A stretch of DNA of 64,000 nt from Parahalioglobus pacificus (GTDB lineage Bacteria > Pseudomonadota > Gammaproteobacteria > Pseudomonadales > Halieaceae). The stretch is taken from contig NZ_BMYM01000002.1 of the NCBI RefSeq assembly GCF_014652275.1, forward strand, positions 868,001 through 932,000. The letters run 5' to 3'. The translations under genes were made by a program, and so were the position numbers. The notes below the pieces were generated by a model that made no database searches, was not told the origin of the DNA, and saw only the letters and a list, made by a program, of their open reading frames with translations. This document shows positions 26,952 to 36,861 of the stretch, piece after piece (the first letter of the stretch is position 1; each line of letters opens with the position of its first letter).

Positions 26952-27263
26952 ATACAAACCAAAAATCGTGTCGCGAATGAGGGCGCCATTTTACGTGGCT
27001 TGGGCAGGGCGGTACAGCAGCCTACCCGGCGTTAGCGCGCTTTAGGGTTTTGCACCACTTTGGATCGTCAAAAAACGCGTTGAGACAGTAAAAATAGGGA
27101 TTTTTTTCTCACCCCTGTTTGAAAACGCTTGTATTACAGCGTTTCATGCTTTATACCTTGCCGTGAGTCTGGGAAAGTCGCTGTTTTCTGCGGTCGGGGA
27201 AGCGGAGAAGTGACCGGCTTAAACGATAAGTCCATTAAAAACTTAGGGAAGGTTTTAACTGAC
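26952..27263. other. Intergenic region between proS and the HU gene
   Basis: This 312-base stretch separates the divergent proS and HU genes. It contains AT-rich tracts around 27070-27120 and the promoter-like pair at 27129-27157. The frame of the HU gene stays open into it as far as 27129, but those residues do not resemble any protein. Confidence 0.5.
27129..27157 (+). promoter_or_regulatory. Sigma-70 promoter of the HU-like gene
   Basis: TTGTAT (27129-27134) and TATACC (27152-27157) are separated by 17 bases, giving a leader of about 100 bases before the ATG at 27264. A run of T residues lies just upstream. Confidence 0.5.
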
Positions 27264-27752
27264 ATGGCAACCAAAAAAGCAGCAGCGAAGAAAAAGAAGG
27301 CTCCAGCCAAGAAAAAGGTAGCAGCCAAAAAGGCACCCGCTAAGAAAAAAGTAGCGGCCAAAAAGGCACCTGCCAAGAAGGCCCCCGCCAAGAAGAAGGT
27401 AGCAGCTAAGAAAGCCGCTCCTGCTAAGAAGGCGACGGCAATCAAAGACAAAATGACCAAGAGTCAGATTCTGGCGAGCATCGCTGACAGCACCGGCCTG
27501 AGCAAGAAGCAGGTTGGCGACGTCATGGGTGAGCTGGAAACGCTGATTGAGCGCAGCATCAAGAAGCGCGGCGCTGGCGAGTTCACTCTGCCTGGTCTGA
27601 TGAAGGTCACCACCGTTAAGAAGCCCGCCAAGAAGGCTCGCAAGGGTATTAATCCCTTCACCGGTGAAGAAACTACCTTCAAGGCCAAGCCTGCCAGCAT
27701 TGCTGTTAAGGTGCGTCCTCTGAAGAAGATGAAGGAATTCGCCAGCTCTTAA
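27264..27752 (+). CDS. HU-family DNA-binding protein with histone-H1-like Lys/Ala/Pro tail
   Basis: A nucleoid protein of 162 residues. The first 60 residues are a low-complexity basic tail of repeating KKAPAKKKVAA units, like histone H1 and AlgP tails. The rest is an HU/IHF fold: MTKSQILASIADSTGLSKKQVGDVMGELETLIERSIKK, then the beta-arm region GEFTLPGLMKV and ARKGINPFTGEETTFKAKPASIAVKVRP. The start MATKKAAAKKK is chosen because upstream residues look non-coding. A strong hairpin follows at 27765-27789. The tail probably binds DNA nonspecifically and compacts it. Confidence 0.92.
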   Translation: MATKKAAAKKKKAPAKKKVAAKKAPAKKKVAAKKAPAKKAPAKKKVAAKKAAPAKKATAIKDKMTKSQILASIADSTGLSKKQVGDVMGELETLIERSIKKRGAGEFTLPGLMKVTTVKKPAKKARKGINPFTGEETTFKAKPASIAVKVRPLKKMKEFASS

Positions 27753-27764
27753 GGCCATTTCCTG

Positions 27765-27789
27765 GCTCCGTCACCTCAGGTGGCGGAGC
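27765..27789 (+). terminator. Hairpin after the HU-like gene
   Basis: GCTCCGTCACC (27765-27775) pairs with GGTGGCGGAGC (27779-27789) over 11 bp with one G-T pair and a 3-base loop, starting 13 bases after the stop. There is no T tract, so it may be a weak terminator or a stabilising 3' end. Confidence 0.55.
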
Positions 27790-27884
27790 TAATCCTACCC
27801 CTCGCCATGCACAGACAGGGTGTAAGGTTACCGCTCCCTCAAAATCAGCCAACCCCCGCATTGGCCACACCTGCCCCCTTGGGG

Positions 27885-27890
27885 TAAAAT
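27885..27890 (+). promoter_or_regulatory. -10-like box upstream of the FmdB gene
   Basis: TAAAAT followed by the GC-rich CCGCGCC lies 47 bases before the FmdB-family start, and probably drives the zinc-ribbon/aspS cluster. The -35 region is not clear. Confidence 0.4.
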
Positions 27891-27936
27891 CCGCGCCTCT
27901 TTTTTCACCATCTGACAATGTTGTTGGGTAGTCGTT

Positions 27937-28197
27937 ATGCCTATCTATGAGTATCAGTGCGAGTCTTGCGGCGCCAAGCTGGAAGCCCTGCAAAAAATCA
28001 GTGACGAACCGCTGGTGGAATGCCCCCAATGCGGGCAGTCGGCGCTGAAAAAACTGGTGTCCGCCGCCGCATTCCGTCTCAAGGGCGGCGGCTGGTATGA
28101 GACCGATTTCAAAACCGGCGACAAGAAAAACCTCGCTGCCGACAAGGCGGATGGTGGTAAAAGCTCAGGCAACAACGACTCCAGTAGCGCAGCCTGA
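27937..28197 (+). CDS. FmdB family zinc-ribbon protein
   Basis: A small 86-residue protein of the FmdB/CxxC_CxxC_SSSS family. The zinc ribbon is built from CESC near residue 9 and CPQC near residue 29, followed by the typical [20 protein letters not shown] segment and a Ser/Asn/Lys-rich tail. Function is unproven; members are regulatory or structural zinc proteins. It sits directly upstream of aspS, a conserved neighbourhood in Pseudomonas-like genomes. Confidence 0.92.
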   Translation: MPIYEYQCESCGAKLEALQKISDEPLVECPQCGQSALKKLVSAAAFRLKGGGWYETDFKTGDKKNLAADKADGGKSSGNNDSSSAA

Positions 28198-28238
28198 ATC
28201 GGTCAGCGCACGCCCTCATTACCAACGGAAACCCCATT

Positions 28239-30017
28239 ATGCGCAGTCACTACTGCGGCGATTTGCGAAGCGCCAACATTGATGAAACCGTCACCCTTTG
28301 CGGCTGGGTCGATAGACGCAGGGATCACGGCGGCGTGATCTTCCTGGATCTGCGCGATCGCGCCGGCATCGTACAGGTTGTTTTTGACCCGGATACAGAG
28401 GAGCACTTCGAGCGCGCGGATAAGGTGCGTAGCGAATATGTGCTAAAGGTCACGGGTCGGGTTCGCGCCCGCAGCGAGGCCACGGTTAATCCTGCGATGG
28501 CCACCGGTGAGATCGAGGTGCTGGGCAAGCAGCTGGAGATACTCAATTCTGCCGAGACGCCCCCCTTCCAGTTGGATGAGTACACGGCGGTGGGAGAGGA
28601 CGTCCGCCTGAAGTACCGCTACATGGACCTGCGTCGCCACGAAATGCAGGAACGCCTGATCATGCGCTCTCGCATTACATCGGCGGTGCGCAACTTCCTC
28701 GATGCAGAGGGATTCCTGGATATCGAGACGCCCGTTCTCACCCGCGCTACGCCCGAGGGTGCGCGCGATTACCTGGTGCCCAGTCGCACACACCCCGGTC
28801 AGTTCTTCGCACTGCCGCAGTCGCCTCAGCTGTTCAAGCAGCTATTGATGGTGTCTGGCTTCGATCGCTACTACCAGATCGCCCGCTGTTTCCGTGATGA
28901 AGACCTGCGCGCAGACAGGCAGCCGGAATTTACCCAGATCGATATCGAAACCGCATTCCTGGATCAGGATGCCATCATGGAGATCACTGAGCGGATGGTG
29001 CGCCAGCTGTTTGGCACCGTTCTGGATGTGGACCTCGGCGATATCCCGCACATGACCTACGCCGAAGCGATGGACCGATTTGGCTCAGACCGCCCGGACT
29101 TGCGTATTGCGCTGGAGCTGGTGTCGCTGGATGACCTGATGCAACAGGTTGATTTTAAAGTGTTCCGTGGACCGGCTGATGATCTCGCTGGTCGCGTGGC
29201 AGCGCTGCGGGTTCCGGGTGGTGCCACCATCAGCCGCAAGGAAATTGACAATTACACCAGCTATGTCAGTGTCTTCGGTGCGCGTGGTCTGGCCTGGATT
29301 AAGGTCAATGACCTTGCCGCTGGTGTTGAGGGGCTGCAAAGCCCCATTCTCAAGTTTATGCCCGAAGCTGTGGTCGCCGAGATGATGCAGCGTCTGGGCG
29401 CCGCCGATGGTGACATCATCTTCTTCGGCGCTGATAAGGTGAAAGTCGTTAACGAAGCGCTGGGTGCGCTGCGCGTCAAAGTGGCTGAGGACCAGGGCCT
29501 GGTTGCCGACGGATGGGCACCTCTTTGGGTCGTCGACTTCCCCATGTTCGAGGAAGATGGAGAGGGCGGATGGACACCGCTGCATCACCCCTTCACCGCG
29601 CCTGCGTGCAGCGTGGAGGCGCTGGAAGCCAGCCCGGGTGAAGCACTGTCCAAGGCTTATGACCTGGTGCTTAATGGCACCGAGTTGGGTGGTGGCAGCA
29701 TCCGCATCCACGACCAATCTATGCAGCAAGCGGTGCTACGCATCCTGGGCATCGATGACGAAGAGGCCAGAGAGAAGTTTGGCTTCCTGCTGGACGCCCT
29801 GAAGTACGGCGCACCGCCCCACGGTGGCCTGGCCTTCGGCCTGGACCGCATTGTGATGTTGATGACGGGCGCCCAATCTATTCGGGACGTTATCGCCTTC
29901 CCGAAAACGCAGACCGCAGCCTGTGTTATGACCGAGGCACCCAGCGATGTGAGTGCGCGGCAGTTACGCGAGCTGAATATTCGCCTGCGCGAGAAGTCAG
30001 CAGACGGCATTGCCTGA
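28239..30017 (+). CDS. aspS: Aspartyl-tRNA synthetase
   Basis: A class IIb synthetase of 592 residues. An OB-fold anticodon-binding domain fills about residues 1-105. The catalytic core has [25 protein letters not shown], motif 2 [20 protein letters not shown], the bacterial GAD insertion (about 280-420) and motif 3 [15 protein letters not shown]. Whether it is discriminating or also charges tRNA-Asn depends on residues I cannot judge reliably. yebC follows after 34 bases. Confidence 0.97.
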   Translation: MRSHYCGDLRSANIDETVTLCGWVDRRRDHGGVIFLDLRDRAGIVQVVFDPDTEEHFERADKVRSEYVLKVTGRVRARSEATVNPAMATGEIEVLGKQLEILNSAETPPFQLDEYTAVGEDVRLKYRYMDLRRHEMQERLIMRSRITSAVRNFLDAEGFLDIETPVLTRATPEGARDYLVPSRTHPGQFFALPQSPQLFKQLLMVSGFDRYYQIARCFRDEDLRADRQPEFTQIDIETAFLDQDAIMEITERMVRQLFGTVLDVDLGDIPHMTYAEAMDRFGSDRPDLRIALELVSLDDLMQQVDFKVFRGPADDLAGRVAALRVPGGATISRKEIDNYTSYVSVFGARGLAWIKVNDLAAGVEGLQSPILKFMPEAVVAEMMQRLGAADGDIIFFGADKVKVVNEALGALRVKVAEDQGLVADGWAPLWVVDFPMFEEDGEGGWTPLHHPFTAPACSVEALEASPGEALSKAYDLVLNGTELGGGSIRIHDQSMQQAVLRILGIDDEEAREKFGFLLDALKYGAPPHGGLAFGLDRIVMLMTGAQSIRDVIAFPKTQTAACVMTEAPSDVSARQLRELNIRLREKSADGIA

Positions 30018-30051
30018 GCAATCGGTAACAAGTCAGTAAGGGAGTCGGGAT

Positions 30052-30795
30052 ATGGCTGGACACAGTAAATGGGCCAACATCAAGCACCGCAAGGCGGCAC
30101 AGGATGCCAAGCGGGGCAAAGTCTTTACCAAGCTGATCCGCGAGTTGGTGGTGGCGGCGAAACAGGGTGGGCCTGCTCCCGAAGATAACCCGCGATTACG
30201 TGCGGCTGTGGACAAGGCGCTGGGCGCCAATATGACCCGAGACACCATCGACCGTGCTATTGCCCGGGGCGCCGGTACCAACGATGCCGACAACATGGAA
30301 GAGATTACCTACGAGGGCTATGGCCCGGGTGGTGTCGCCGTGTTGGTAGAGGCCATGACCGATAATCGCAACCGAACCGTTGCCGAAGTACGCCATGCCT
30401 TCAGTAAGCGCGGCGGTAACTTGGGTACCGACGGGTCCGTGGCCTATTTGTTCTCCCGGGTGGGTCAGATCGCCTACGCACCGGGTGCCGATGAAGAGCG
30501 CATTATGGATGTGGCGCTGGAGGCGGGTGCCGAAGATATTGAGGGCAACGATGACGGCTCGGTCGATGTCACCACCGCATGGGAGGAGTTTGCGGCAGTA
30601 AAGTCCGCGCTGGAAGAGGCGGGTCTTAACCCCGAAGGGGGTGAGGTCACCATGGTCGCCAGCACTACTGTCCCGGTTGATGCCAGCGGGGCCGAGACCA
30701 TCCTGGGCTTGATTGACGCCCTTGAAGACCTGGATGACGTCCAGAACGTTTACACCAACGTGGAAATCCCTGACGAGGTCCTTGCCAACCTTTAG
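30052..30795 (+). CDS. yebC: YebC/PmpR family DNA-binding or translation factor
   Basis: A 247-residue TACO1/YebC-family protein beginning [23 protein letters not shown], with [32 protein letters not shown] in the first domain. Members have been described as transcription regulators and, more recently, as factors easing ribosome stalls at proline stretches. The aspS-yebC-ruvCAB order is widespread. A ribosome site (aaggGAGtcgg) precedes the ATG. Confidence 0.96.
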   Translation: MAGHSKWANIKHRKAAQDAKRGKVFTKLIRELVVAAKQGGPAPEDNPRLRAAVDKALGANMTRDTIDRAIARGAGTNDADNMEEITYEGYGPGGVAVLVEAMTDNRNRTVAEVRHAFSKRGGNLGTDGSVAYLFSRVGQIAYAPGADEERIMDVALEAGAEDIEGNDDGSVDVTTAWEEFAAVKSALEEAGLNPEGGEVTMVASTTVPVDASGAETILGLIDALEDLDDVQNVYTNVEIPDEVLANL

Positions 30796-30816
30796 TCGTT
30801 CGCGACTTCATCGACT

Positions 30817-30837
30817 CAAGCTGCAAGCTGCAAGCTC
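30817..30837 (+). repeat. Three tandem CAAGCTG heptamers
   Basis: CAAGCTG is repeated at 30817-30823 and 30824-30830, with a third copy ending in C at 30831-30837, in the yebC-ruvC gap. Similar heptamer runs (AGCTTGC in reverse) are known in intergenic DNA of several gammaproteobacteria. Function unknown. Confidence 0.7.
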
Positions 30838-30887
30838 AACTTCTGCTAGAAATAGCCGCCCCCGGGCCAGCAAATGGCTGACCCCTA

Positions 30888-30903
30888 CTGTAAATTTGTA
30901 CAT
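30888..30903 (+). promoter_or_regulatory. LexA-box-like site upstream of ruvC
   Basis: CTGT-AAATTTGT-ACAT (30888-30903) matches the gammaproteobacterial SOS box CTGT-N8-ACAG except for the last base, and its centre is AT-rich as usual. It overlaps a possible -10 box CATAAT (30901-30906) and lies 43 bases before ruvC. This would place ruvCAB in the DNA-damage response. Confidence 0.6.
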
Positions 30904-30945
30904 AATAATCGGCAGTACTACGGCCACAGGGGCAGGCAGTAGAAA

Positions 30946-31464
30946 ATGGCAGTTATTCTGGGGATTGACCCCGGCTCTCGTAAAACCGGCTTTGGCATCA
31001 TCAATCAAGTCGGGGCCAAAAGCAGCTACATCACTAGCGGTGTCATCCGCTTGCCCAACGCCGAGTTGCCTGAGCGCCTGGGCATAATCTATGCCTCGGT
31101 CACTGAACTGGTGGAATTGCACTGCCCCACAGAGCTCTCCATTGAGCAGGTGTTTATGGCCAAAAGCGCAGGCTCTGCGCTGAAGCTTGGGCAGGCACGC
31201 GGTGCCGCCATCGTGGCCTGTGTGGCGCAGGCCATGGCGGTTTCTGAGTACTCCGCACGTCAGATCAAACAGTCGGTTGTGGGGACGGGCGCCGCCGATA
31301 AGTCGCAGGTGCAGCACATGGTTAAAACCCTGTTGAATCTGCCCGCTGAGCCGCAGGAGGACGCGGCAGATGCTCTGGCAGCAGCGCTGTGTCATGCTCA
31401 CACACGCCAAAGTATGGTGCATATGGCTGGCGCAACCTCAGTGCGCCGCAGACGTATTCGTTAG
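30946..31464 (+). CDS. ruvC: Crossover junction endodeoxyribonuclease RuvC
   Basis: Cuts Holliday junctions to complete recombination repair. It has 172 residues and the four catalytic acids: Asp8 in [11 protein letters not shown], Glu in SIEQVFMAK near residue 67, and two Asp in [11 protein letters not shown]. First gene of ruvCAB, with a LexA-box-like site upstream. Confidence 0.96.
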   Translation: MAVILGIDPGSRKTGFGIINQVGAKSSYITSGVIRLPNAELPERLGIIYASVTELVELHCPTELSIEQVFMAKSAGSALKLGQARGAAIVACVAQAMAVSEYSARQIKQSVVGTGAADKSQVQHMVKTLLNLPAEPQEDAADALAAALCHAHTRQSMVHMAGATSVRRRRIR

Positions 31465-31480
31465 GGGATTACCGGTTTAG

Positions 31481-32092
31481 ATGATTGGCAGAATTCGCGG
31501 GCAACTGGTGCACAAGCAGCCACCGGAGATATTGGTTGATGTGGCCGGTGTGGGCTATGAAATACAGGTACCCATGACAACGCTGTTTCAGCTGCCTGAG
31601 ACTGGCGCTGAGGTCATACTGCTGACGCATTTCGTTGTGCGCGAGGATGCGCAGCAGTTGTTCGGTTTCGCCGAGGAATCTGATCGCACACTGTTCCGTC
31701 AACTGATCAAAATCAGCGGCGTGGGCCCGAGGCTGGCACTGACCATTCTGTCGGGCATGGATGCACGCAGCTTCGCGCACACAGTACAAACGGATGATTT
31801 GACCGCTCTGGTGGCCTTGCCTGGAGTGGGTAAAAAGACAGCGGAACGCTTGCTGGTGGAAATGCGCGACAAGTTAGGCGACTGGCTGGATGAGGTCTCC
31901 GCTGAGCCTGCGTCTGCAACCGAAAAACCGCCCAGAGCCAGCGATCGTGTGGCCGATGCCGAAAGCGCGCTGGTGGCGCTCGGGTATAAACCGGCAGAGG
32001 CAAGCCGGATGGTGGCCGCTGTGAATGACGACAGCATTGACGACAGTGAAGAGTTGATTCGCCGCGCATTGAAAGCGGCGGTCAGCGCATGA
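31481..32092 (+). CDS. ruvA: Holliday junction branch migration protein RuvA
   Basis: Binds four-way junctions as a tetramer and loads RuvB. The OB-fold N-terminus begins MIGRIRGQLVHKQP. Helix-hairpin-helix motifs ISGVGPRLALTILSGM and LPGVGKKTAERLLVEMRDKL follow. A flexible linker precedes the RuvB-binding C-terminal domain (ADAESALVALGYKPAEASRMV). It lies 16 bases after ruvC and 34 bases before ruvB. Confidence 0.97.
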   Translation: MIGRIRGQLVHKQPPEILVDVAGVGYEIQVPMTTLFQLPETGAEVILLTHFVVREDAQQLFGFAEESDRTLFRQLIKISGVGPRLALTILSGMDARSFAHTVQTDDLTALVALPGVGKKTAERLLVEMRDKLGDWLDEVSAEPASATEKPPRASDRVADAESALVALGYKPAEASRMVAAVNDDSIDDSEELIRRALKAAVSA

Positions 32093-32126
32093 ACAGTGAT
32101 CGCGCGCGACGCACGGACGGCTTGAA

Positions 32127-33188
32127 ATGATTGAGACAGATCGCCTGATCGCAGCTGAAACCACGGGTCAGTCTGAAGAGGCCATGGATCGGGCTATCCG
32201 ACCCAAGAGTCTGGACGAGTATGTGGGTCAGCCCACCGTGCGTGACCAGATGAGTATTTTCCTCGAGGCTGCCAAGGGGCGTGGTGAGCCGCTGGACCAC
32301 ACACTCATCTTTGGCCCGCCCGGGCTGGGGAAAACCACACTGGCAAGCATCATTGCCAACGAAATGGGTGTGGCCCTTAGAACCACCTCCGGCCCCGTGC
32401 TCGAGAAAGCCGGAGACATTGCGGCACTGCTGACTAATCTCGAGCCCGGCGATGTGTTGTTCATCGATGAGATTCACCGTCTTAGCCCCTACGTTGAGGA
32501 AGTGTTGTATCCGGCGATGGAGGACTATCAGCTGGATATCATGATTGGTGAGGGCCCGGCCGCCCGCTCTATCAAGCTGGAACTTCCCCCCTTTACGTTG
32601 ATTGGCGCGACGACCCGGGCAGGGTTGCTGACCTCACCACTGCGCGACCGTTTCGGTATCGTGCAGCGGCTGGAGTTCTATCAGGTACCAGACCTTGCCC
32701 ACATCGTGCAGCGGTCTGCCGGTATTCTGGGTATTGGCATGGATGCCGCTGGCGCCACTGAGATCGCCCGGCGCTCACGTGGCACGCCGAGAATTGCGAA
32801 TCGCCTGCTACGCCGCGTTCGTGACTACGCCGAGGTGAAAGCCGATGGGCACATCTCTGACGAGGTCGCTGACCGTGCGCTGGATATGCTTAGCGTGGAT
32901 CAACGCGGTTTCGATCACCTCGATCGGCGTTTGCTGCTGGCCATGATAGAGAAATTCGATGGCGGACCGGTGGGCGTGGATAGCCTGGCCGCCTCAATCT
33001 CTGAAGAGCGCGGCACTATCGAAGACGTGCTGGAACCCTATCTCATACAGCAGGGCTTTATGGTGCGCACGCCCCGCGGGCGCATGGTGACGCGCAACGC
33101 ATATCTCCATTTTGGCCTAAAGCAGCCCAATCAGGGCGAGACCGCGAGCTTGCCGCTGGACCTGGAGCAGGGCGACGCTGATGAGTGA
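32127..33188 (+). CDS. ruvB: Holliday junction branch migration ATPase RuvB
   Basis: The hexameric AAA+ motor that drives branch migration with RuvA. It has 353 residues, with Walker [12 protein letters not shown] near residue 65, Walker [11 protein letters not shown], the sensor segment [19 protein letters not shown] and the C-terminal winged helix ending in [15 protein letters not shown]. The stop overlaps the ybgC start by 8 bases. Confidence 0.98.
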   Translation: MIETDRLIAAETTGQSEEAMDRAIRPKSLDEYVGQPTVRDQMSIFLEAAKGRGEPLDHTLIFGPPGLGKTTLASIIANEMGVALRTTSGPVLEKAGDIAALLTNLEPGDVLFIDEIHRLSPYVEEVLYPAMEDYQLDIMIGEGPAARSIKLELPPFTLIGATTRAGLLTSPLRDRFGIVQRLEFYQVPDLAHIVQRSAGILGIGMDAAGATEIARRSRGTPRIANRLLRRVRDYAEVKADGHISDEVADRALDMLSVDQRGFDHLDRRLLLAMIEKFDGGPVGVDSLAASISEERGTIEDVLEPYLIQQGFMVRTPRGRMVTRNAYLHFGLKQPNQGETASLPLDLEQGDADE

Positions 33189-33600
33189 GTGGGAATTTTC
33201 CCTGCCGCTGCGGGTCTATATCGAAGACACCGACGCGGGCGGCATTGTGTTCTATGTGAACTACCTGAAATTTATGGAACGTGCGCGGACCGAGTTCATG
33301 CGCCAGCTGGGATTCGGCAAAGATGCGATTTTCAATCGCGATCTGATGTTCGTCGTGCGTGATGTGGCGTTACACTATCACCTGCCGGCGAGGCTGGATG
33401 ATGAATTGCTGGCCACGGCCGCGATCGACAAGCTCGGTGGGGCCTCAATGACACTGCGTCAGACAGTGCGCCGCGGTGAGGACACGTTGGTTAGCGGTAC
33501 GGTGACCATTGCCTGCGTGGTCAGTGGCGGCGTGACGCCCATGCGTATGCCACCTGAGATGCGCGACGCACTGAAGCAGTGGTCAACAGACAATAAGTAA
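33181..33600 (+). CDS. ybgC: Tol-Pal system-associated acyl-CoA thioesterase
   Basis: A hotdog-fold thioesterase with 139 residues. The catalytic Asp lies in [28 protein letters not shown], the YbgC signature. It hydrolyses short acyl-CoA or acyl-ACP in the cytosol and is linked with phospholipid enzymes in other bacteria. It overlaps ruvB and precedes tolQ, the standard head of the tol-pal operon. Confidence 0.95.
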   Translation: MSEWEFSLPLRVYIEDTDAGGIVFYVNYLKFMERARTEFMRQLGFGKDAIFNRDLMFVVRDVALHYHLPARLDDELLATAAIDKLGGASMTLRQTVRRGEDTLVSGTVTIACVVSGGVTPMRMPPEMRDALKQWSTDNK

Positions 33601-33642
33601 TAGATGCGGCGCCCATAGCCGCAGTAGCGAGGGGAATAGGTC

Positions 33643-34353
33643 TTGGAAGAACAACTCAGCCTGATAGACCTGGTACTGCATGCCAGCTTCACGGTTCAGG
33701 CCGTGATGGCCATGTTGATGGGGGCGTCTATGGTGTCCTGGTACATGATCATCCAGCGTTTCCTGTATTTCCGCAGTGCGCGGGATGAGATGTACGACTT
33801 TGAAGAGCGCTTCTGGTCAGGCATCGATCTGTCGCAGCTGTACCGGGAAGGCAATGAGCGCGCCTCGGAAGGTGCCTCTGCCATGGGTATGGAGAGTATT
33901 TTCCGCGCGGGATTCAAAGAATTTTCCCGCCTCGCGCAGCAATCAGATATGGATTCAGAGGCTGTTCTGGAAGGTTCCCGCCGGGCTATGCGCGTGGCAA
34001 CCCTGCGAGAGGAGGAGCGCCTGGAGCGACACCTGGCATTTCTGGCGTCGGTGGGTTCCACCAGCCCCTATATCGGCTTGTTCGGTACTGTGTGGGGCAT
34101 CATGCATTCCTTCCGGGGCTTGGCCAACGCCACCCAGGCAACGCTGGCTACAGTGGCTCCGGGTATCTCGGAGGCTCTGGTGGCGACGGCAATGGGGCTG
34201 TTTGCCGCTATTCCGGCCGTGCTTGCCTATAACCGCTTCGCAGCGCGCGTCGAGATCTTTGGCAATCGCTATGACACCTTTGTGGATGAGTTTTCTAGCA
34301 TCCTCTACCGGCAGGCCTATGCCCTGCGCTCCAAGGATAAGAAGGCGGGGTAA
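33643..34353 (+). CDS. tolQ: Tol-Pal system protein TolQ
   Basis: An inner-membrane proton-channel subunit related to MotA and ExbB. It has 236 residues and three membrane helices, with GASMVSWYMIIQR in the first and the conserved GLFGTVWGIMHSFRGL and GISEALVATAMGLFAAIPAVLAYN segments. The start is TTG, preceded by GAGGGGAATAGG; no ATG gives a full first helix. With TolR it powers TolA and outer-membrane constriction at division. Confidence 0.96.
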   Translation: MEEQLSLIDLVLHASFTVQAVMAMLMGASMVSWYMIIQRFLYFRSARDEMYDFEERFWSGIDLSQLYREGNERASEGASAMGMESIFRAGFKEFSRLAQQSDMDSEAVLEGSRRAMRVATLREEERLERHLAFLASVGSTSPYIGLFGTVWGIMHSFRGLANATQATLATVAPGISEALVATAMGLFAAIPAVLAYNRFAARVEIFGNRYDTFVDEFSSILYRQAYALRSKDKKAG

Positions 34354-34358
34354 CGGCA

Positions 34359-34781
34359 ATGGCTCGCGGCGGCAAAAAACGTCGACCCATGTCCGAGATC
34401 AACGTGGTGCCCTACATCGACGTGATGCTGGTGCTGCTGATTATATTCATGGTGACTGCGCCTATGCTGATGCAGGGTGTGAAAGTGGATCTGCCCGAAG
34501 CCAGTGCTGACCCGGTGGAGAACCAGGACAGTGAACCCCTGATTGTCTCCGTGGACAGCGCAGGTCAGCTCTACCTCAACCTGGGTGCGAATGAAAAACA
34601 GGTGCTGACCCTGGCGACGGTTAAGCAGCGCGTATCTGCGGTTATGCGCCGCAGCCCGGACAAACCTGTGCTGGTTTGGGGTGATCGCGCTGTGCCCTAT
34701 GGTCAGGTGGTTACGCTAATGGCAGCGCTGCAGGAGGCGGGTGCCCCCAGTGTGGGCTTGGTGACGGAGAACCCCGAGTGA
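34359..34781 (+). CDS. tolR: Tol-Pal system protein TolR
   Basis: The MotB/ExbD-like partner of TolQ, with 140 residues, one N-terminal membrane helix and a periplasmic domain. The channel Asp is in NVVPYIDVMLVLLIIFMVTAPM near residue 23. The periplasmic part includes VKVDLPEASADPV. The last bases overlap the GTG start of tolA by four (GTGA), indicating translational coupling. Confidence 0.96.
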   Translation: MARGGKKRRPMSEINVVPYIDVMLVLLIIFMVTAPMLMQGVKVDLPEASADPVENQDSEPLIVSVDSAGQLYLNLGANEKQVLTLATVKQRVSAVMRRSPDKPVLVWGDRAVPYGQVVTLMAALQEAGAPSVGLVTENPE

Positions 34782-35521
34782 ACGATTCCGTGTATGCCAA
34801 ACCCGTGATGCCACGCATCATGGCGGTGCCTGCGCTGGCTACCGTGGCTATGCACGCGGCCCTGGTGGCTGCCCTTACGATGAATTGGAGCGGTTTCGAG
34901 CAGAAAACCATTACGGTTAAGCCTGCGGCCCCTCAAGTCGTCAACGCCAAGCTGGTGAAGCTGGAATCCTTCCAGCCGAAACCAAAGCCCAAGCCCCGGC
35001 AAACCGTATCACGACCCAAACCAAAGCCCGTGGCCGTCAAACCCAAGCCCAAGCCGGCGCCCGCCAAGCCCAAACCGCAACCCAAGGTAGAGCCGGTGAA
35101 GAAGCCGGAGCCCAAGCCCGAACCGCGCATGACCCAAGAGGAGTTGGCTGCGCTCACTCGTGCCGATATGGCCCGTGCCATGCAGGAAGAAGATGCGCTG
35201 GTGGCTGAGGCAACGGCGGAAGAAATGGCAACCAGCTATGCTGCGCTGATCCAGCAAACGGTGATCAATTATTGGAGCCGTCCGCCCAGCGCCCGCAACG
35301 GGATGGAGGCACTGCTGTCTATTCAGCTTATTCCCACCGGTGAAGTGGTGAGCGTGAGTGTTATTAAAAGTAGCGGCAACGGGGCCTTTGACCGCTCCGC
35401 CATCAATGCTGTCGAGAAAGCGGGGAGCTTTCCCGAGTTAAAGAATCTGCCGGCGAGCGAGTTTGAGCGGACCTTCCGCCGCTTCCGGCTACTGTTCCGA
35501 CCCGAGGATCTACGTTACTGA
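34778..35521 (+). CDS. tolA: Tol-Pal system protein TolA, short form with Pro-Lys linker
   Basis: Links the TolQR motor to TolB and Pal across the periplasm. Only 247 residues, against about 420 in E. coli. One membrane helix near residues 18-36 is followed by a Pro/Lys-rich linker at about residues 66-116 made of KPKPKP units, then a short helix and a C-terminal domain ([23 protein letters not shown] onward). This TonB-like linker replaces most of the long helical domain of E. coli TolA. The start is GTG, overlapping tolR. Confidence 0.9.
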   Translation: MNDSVYAKPVMPRIMAVPALATVAMHAALVAALTMNWSGFEQKTITVKPAAPQVVNAKLVKLESFQPKPKPKPRQTVSRPKPKPVAVKPKPKPAPAKPKPQPKVEPVKKPEPKPEPRMTQEELAALTRADMARAMQEEDALVAEATAEEMATSYAALIQQTVINYWSRPPSARNGMEALLSIQLIPTGEVVSVSVIKSSGNGAFDRSAINAVEKAGSFPELKNLPASEFERTFRRFRLLFRPEDLRY

Positions 35522-36816
35522 TGCGCGTTCTACATTCAATTGCCCTGTTCTTTAGCCTTTGTCTGGCAGCTTCGACTGCCCACGCGCAGCTCACCATTGA
35601 GATCACGCAGGGCGTCGATAACCCCACCGCCATTGCGGTTGTGCCCTTTGCTTGGCAGGGCGGGGGCACTGCACCTGAGGATATTGCCAGCGTTGTGCAG
35701 AGCGACCTCTCTCGCAGCGGGCAGTTTATGCCCGTCGACCGTGCCGACATGCTGGGTTTTCCCAGTTCCCAGCAGGATGTGTTTTATCGCGATTGGCGCG
35801 CGCTGAACACGGAGTACCTGTTGATAGGCCGGGTGTCCATGGCCGGTCAGATGCGCATCGAGTACGAGCTGTATGACGTTAACCGGCAGGCACGAGTGGA
35901 TGGGGGCGTGATAGAAGGCGCCCCCAATGAGGCGCGCATGCTGGCTCATCAGGTATCGGATAAGGTGTATGAAAAGCTCACCGGTATACCGGGCGCTTTT
36001 GCTACCCGCTTGTTGTATGTGTCTGTGACGCGTAACCCCACGGGCAAGGATTACTATCGCCTCACCCTGGCCGACTCCGACGGTGCGCGGCCCATCGTGC
36101 TGCTGGAATCACGGGAGCCCGTGCTGGCGCCAGCCTGGTCCCCGGATGGCCAGGAGATTGCTTATGTCTCTTTTGAAACCACGCGGCCGGCGATTTATCG
36201 CCAGAACCTGATGACGGGCGCACGCGAGCAGCTAACCAACTTCCAGGGCCTGAACGGTGCCCCCGCCTGGTCGCCAGATGGCAATACCTTGGCCATGGTG
36301 CTCTCCAAGGACGGCAGTCCGGATATTTACCTGATGGACCTGGCCAGCAAGCGCCTCACACGCGTCACACGGCACTACGCCATTGATACTGAGCCTACCT
36401 GGATGCCCGACGGCAAGTCTTTGCTATTTACCTCTGACAGGGGTGGGCGGCCGCAGATTTATCGCTATGACCTGCGCACCGGTGCCACAGAGCGGGTGAC
36501 CTTCGAGGGCAACTACAATGCCCGTGCGCGGGTGGCCCAGGATGGCAGAAACGTGGTGATGGTGACCCAGCGCAGCGGCAGTTTCCACATCGCAATCTTG
36601 GATCTGGTGACTAATCGCACCACGGTGCTGACTTCCACCCAATTGGATGAAAGTCCCAGTATCGCGCCTAATGGCTCTATGGTATTGTATTCCACGAAAT
36701 TCAGAGAGCGCGGAATTCTCGCGGCGGTCTCGGTAGACGGGGGAGTTAAGTTTCGTTTGCCAGCGCGGGAAGGGGACGTTCGAGAGCCGGCCTGGTCGCC
36801 CTATATGTTCCGGTAA
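35521..36816 (+). CDS. tolB: Tol-Pal system beta-propeller protein TolB
   Basis: A periplasmic protein of 431 residues that shuttles between TolA and Pal. A signal peptide ends at AHA near residue 22. The N-terminal domain resembles a nucleotide-binding fold, and from residue 190 [12 protein letters not shown]-type blades form the beta-propeller ([27 protein letters not shown] and others). It shares one base with the tolA stop codon. Confidence 0.96.
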   Translation: MRVLHSIALFFSLCLAASTAHAQLTIEITQGVDNPTAIAVVPFAWQGGGTAPEDIASVVQSDLSRSGQFMPVDRADMLGFPSSQQDVFYRDWRALNTEYLLIGRVSMAGQMRIEYELYDVNRQARVDGGVIEGAPNEARMLAHQVSDKVYEKLTGIPGAFATRLLYVSVTRNPTGKDYYRLTLADSDGARPIVLLESREPVLAPAWSPDGQEIAYVSFETTRPAIYRQNLMTGAREQLTNFQGLNGAPAWSPDGNTLAMVLSKDGSPDIYLMDLASKRLTRVTRHYAIDTEPTWMPDGKSLLFTSDRGGRPQIYRYDLRTGATERVTFEGNYNARARVAQDGRNVVMVTQRSGSFHIAILDLVTNRTTVLTSTQLDESPSIAPNGSMVLYSTKFRERGILAAVSVDGGVKFRLPAREGDVREPAWSPYMFR

Positions 36817-36861
36817 CCGGCGTTAATAACAGTTAAAACTACATTATTAAGGAAGGGTAAT

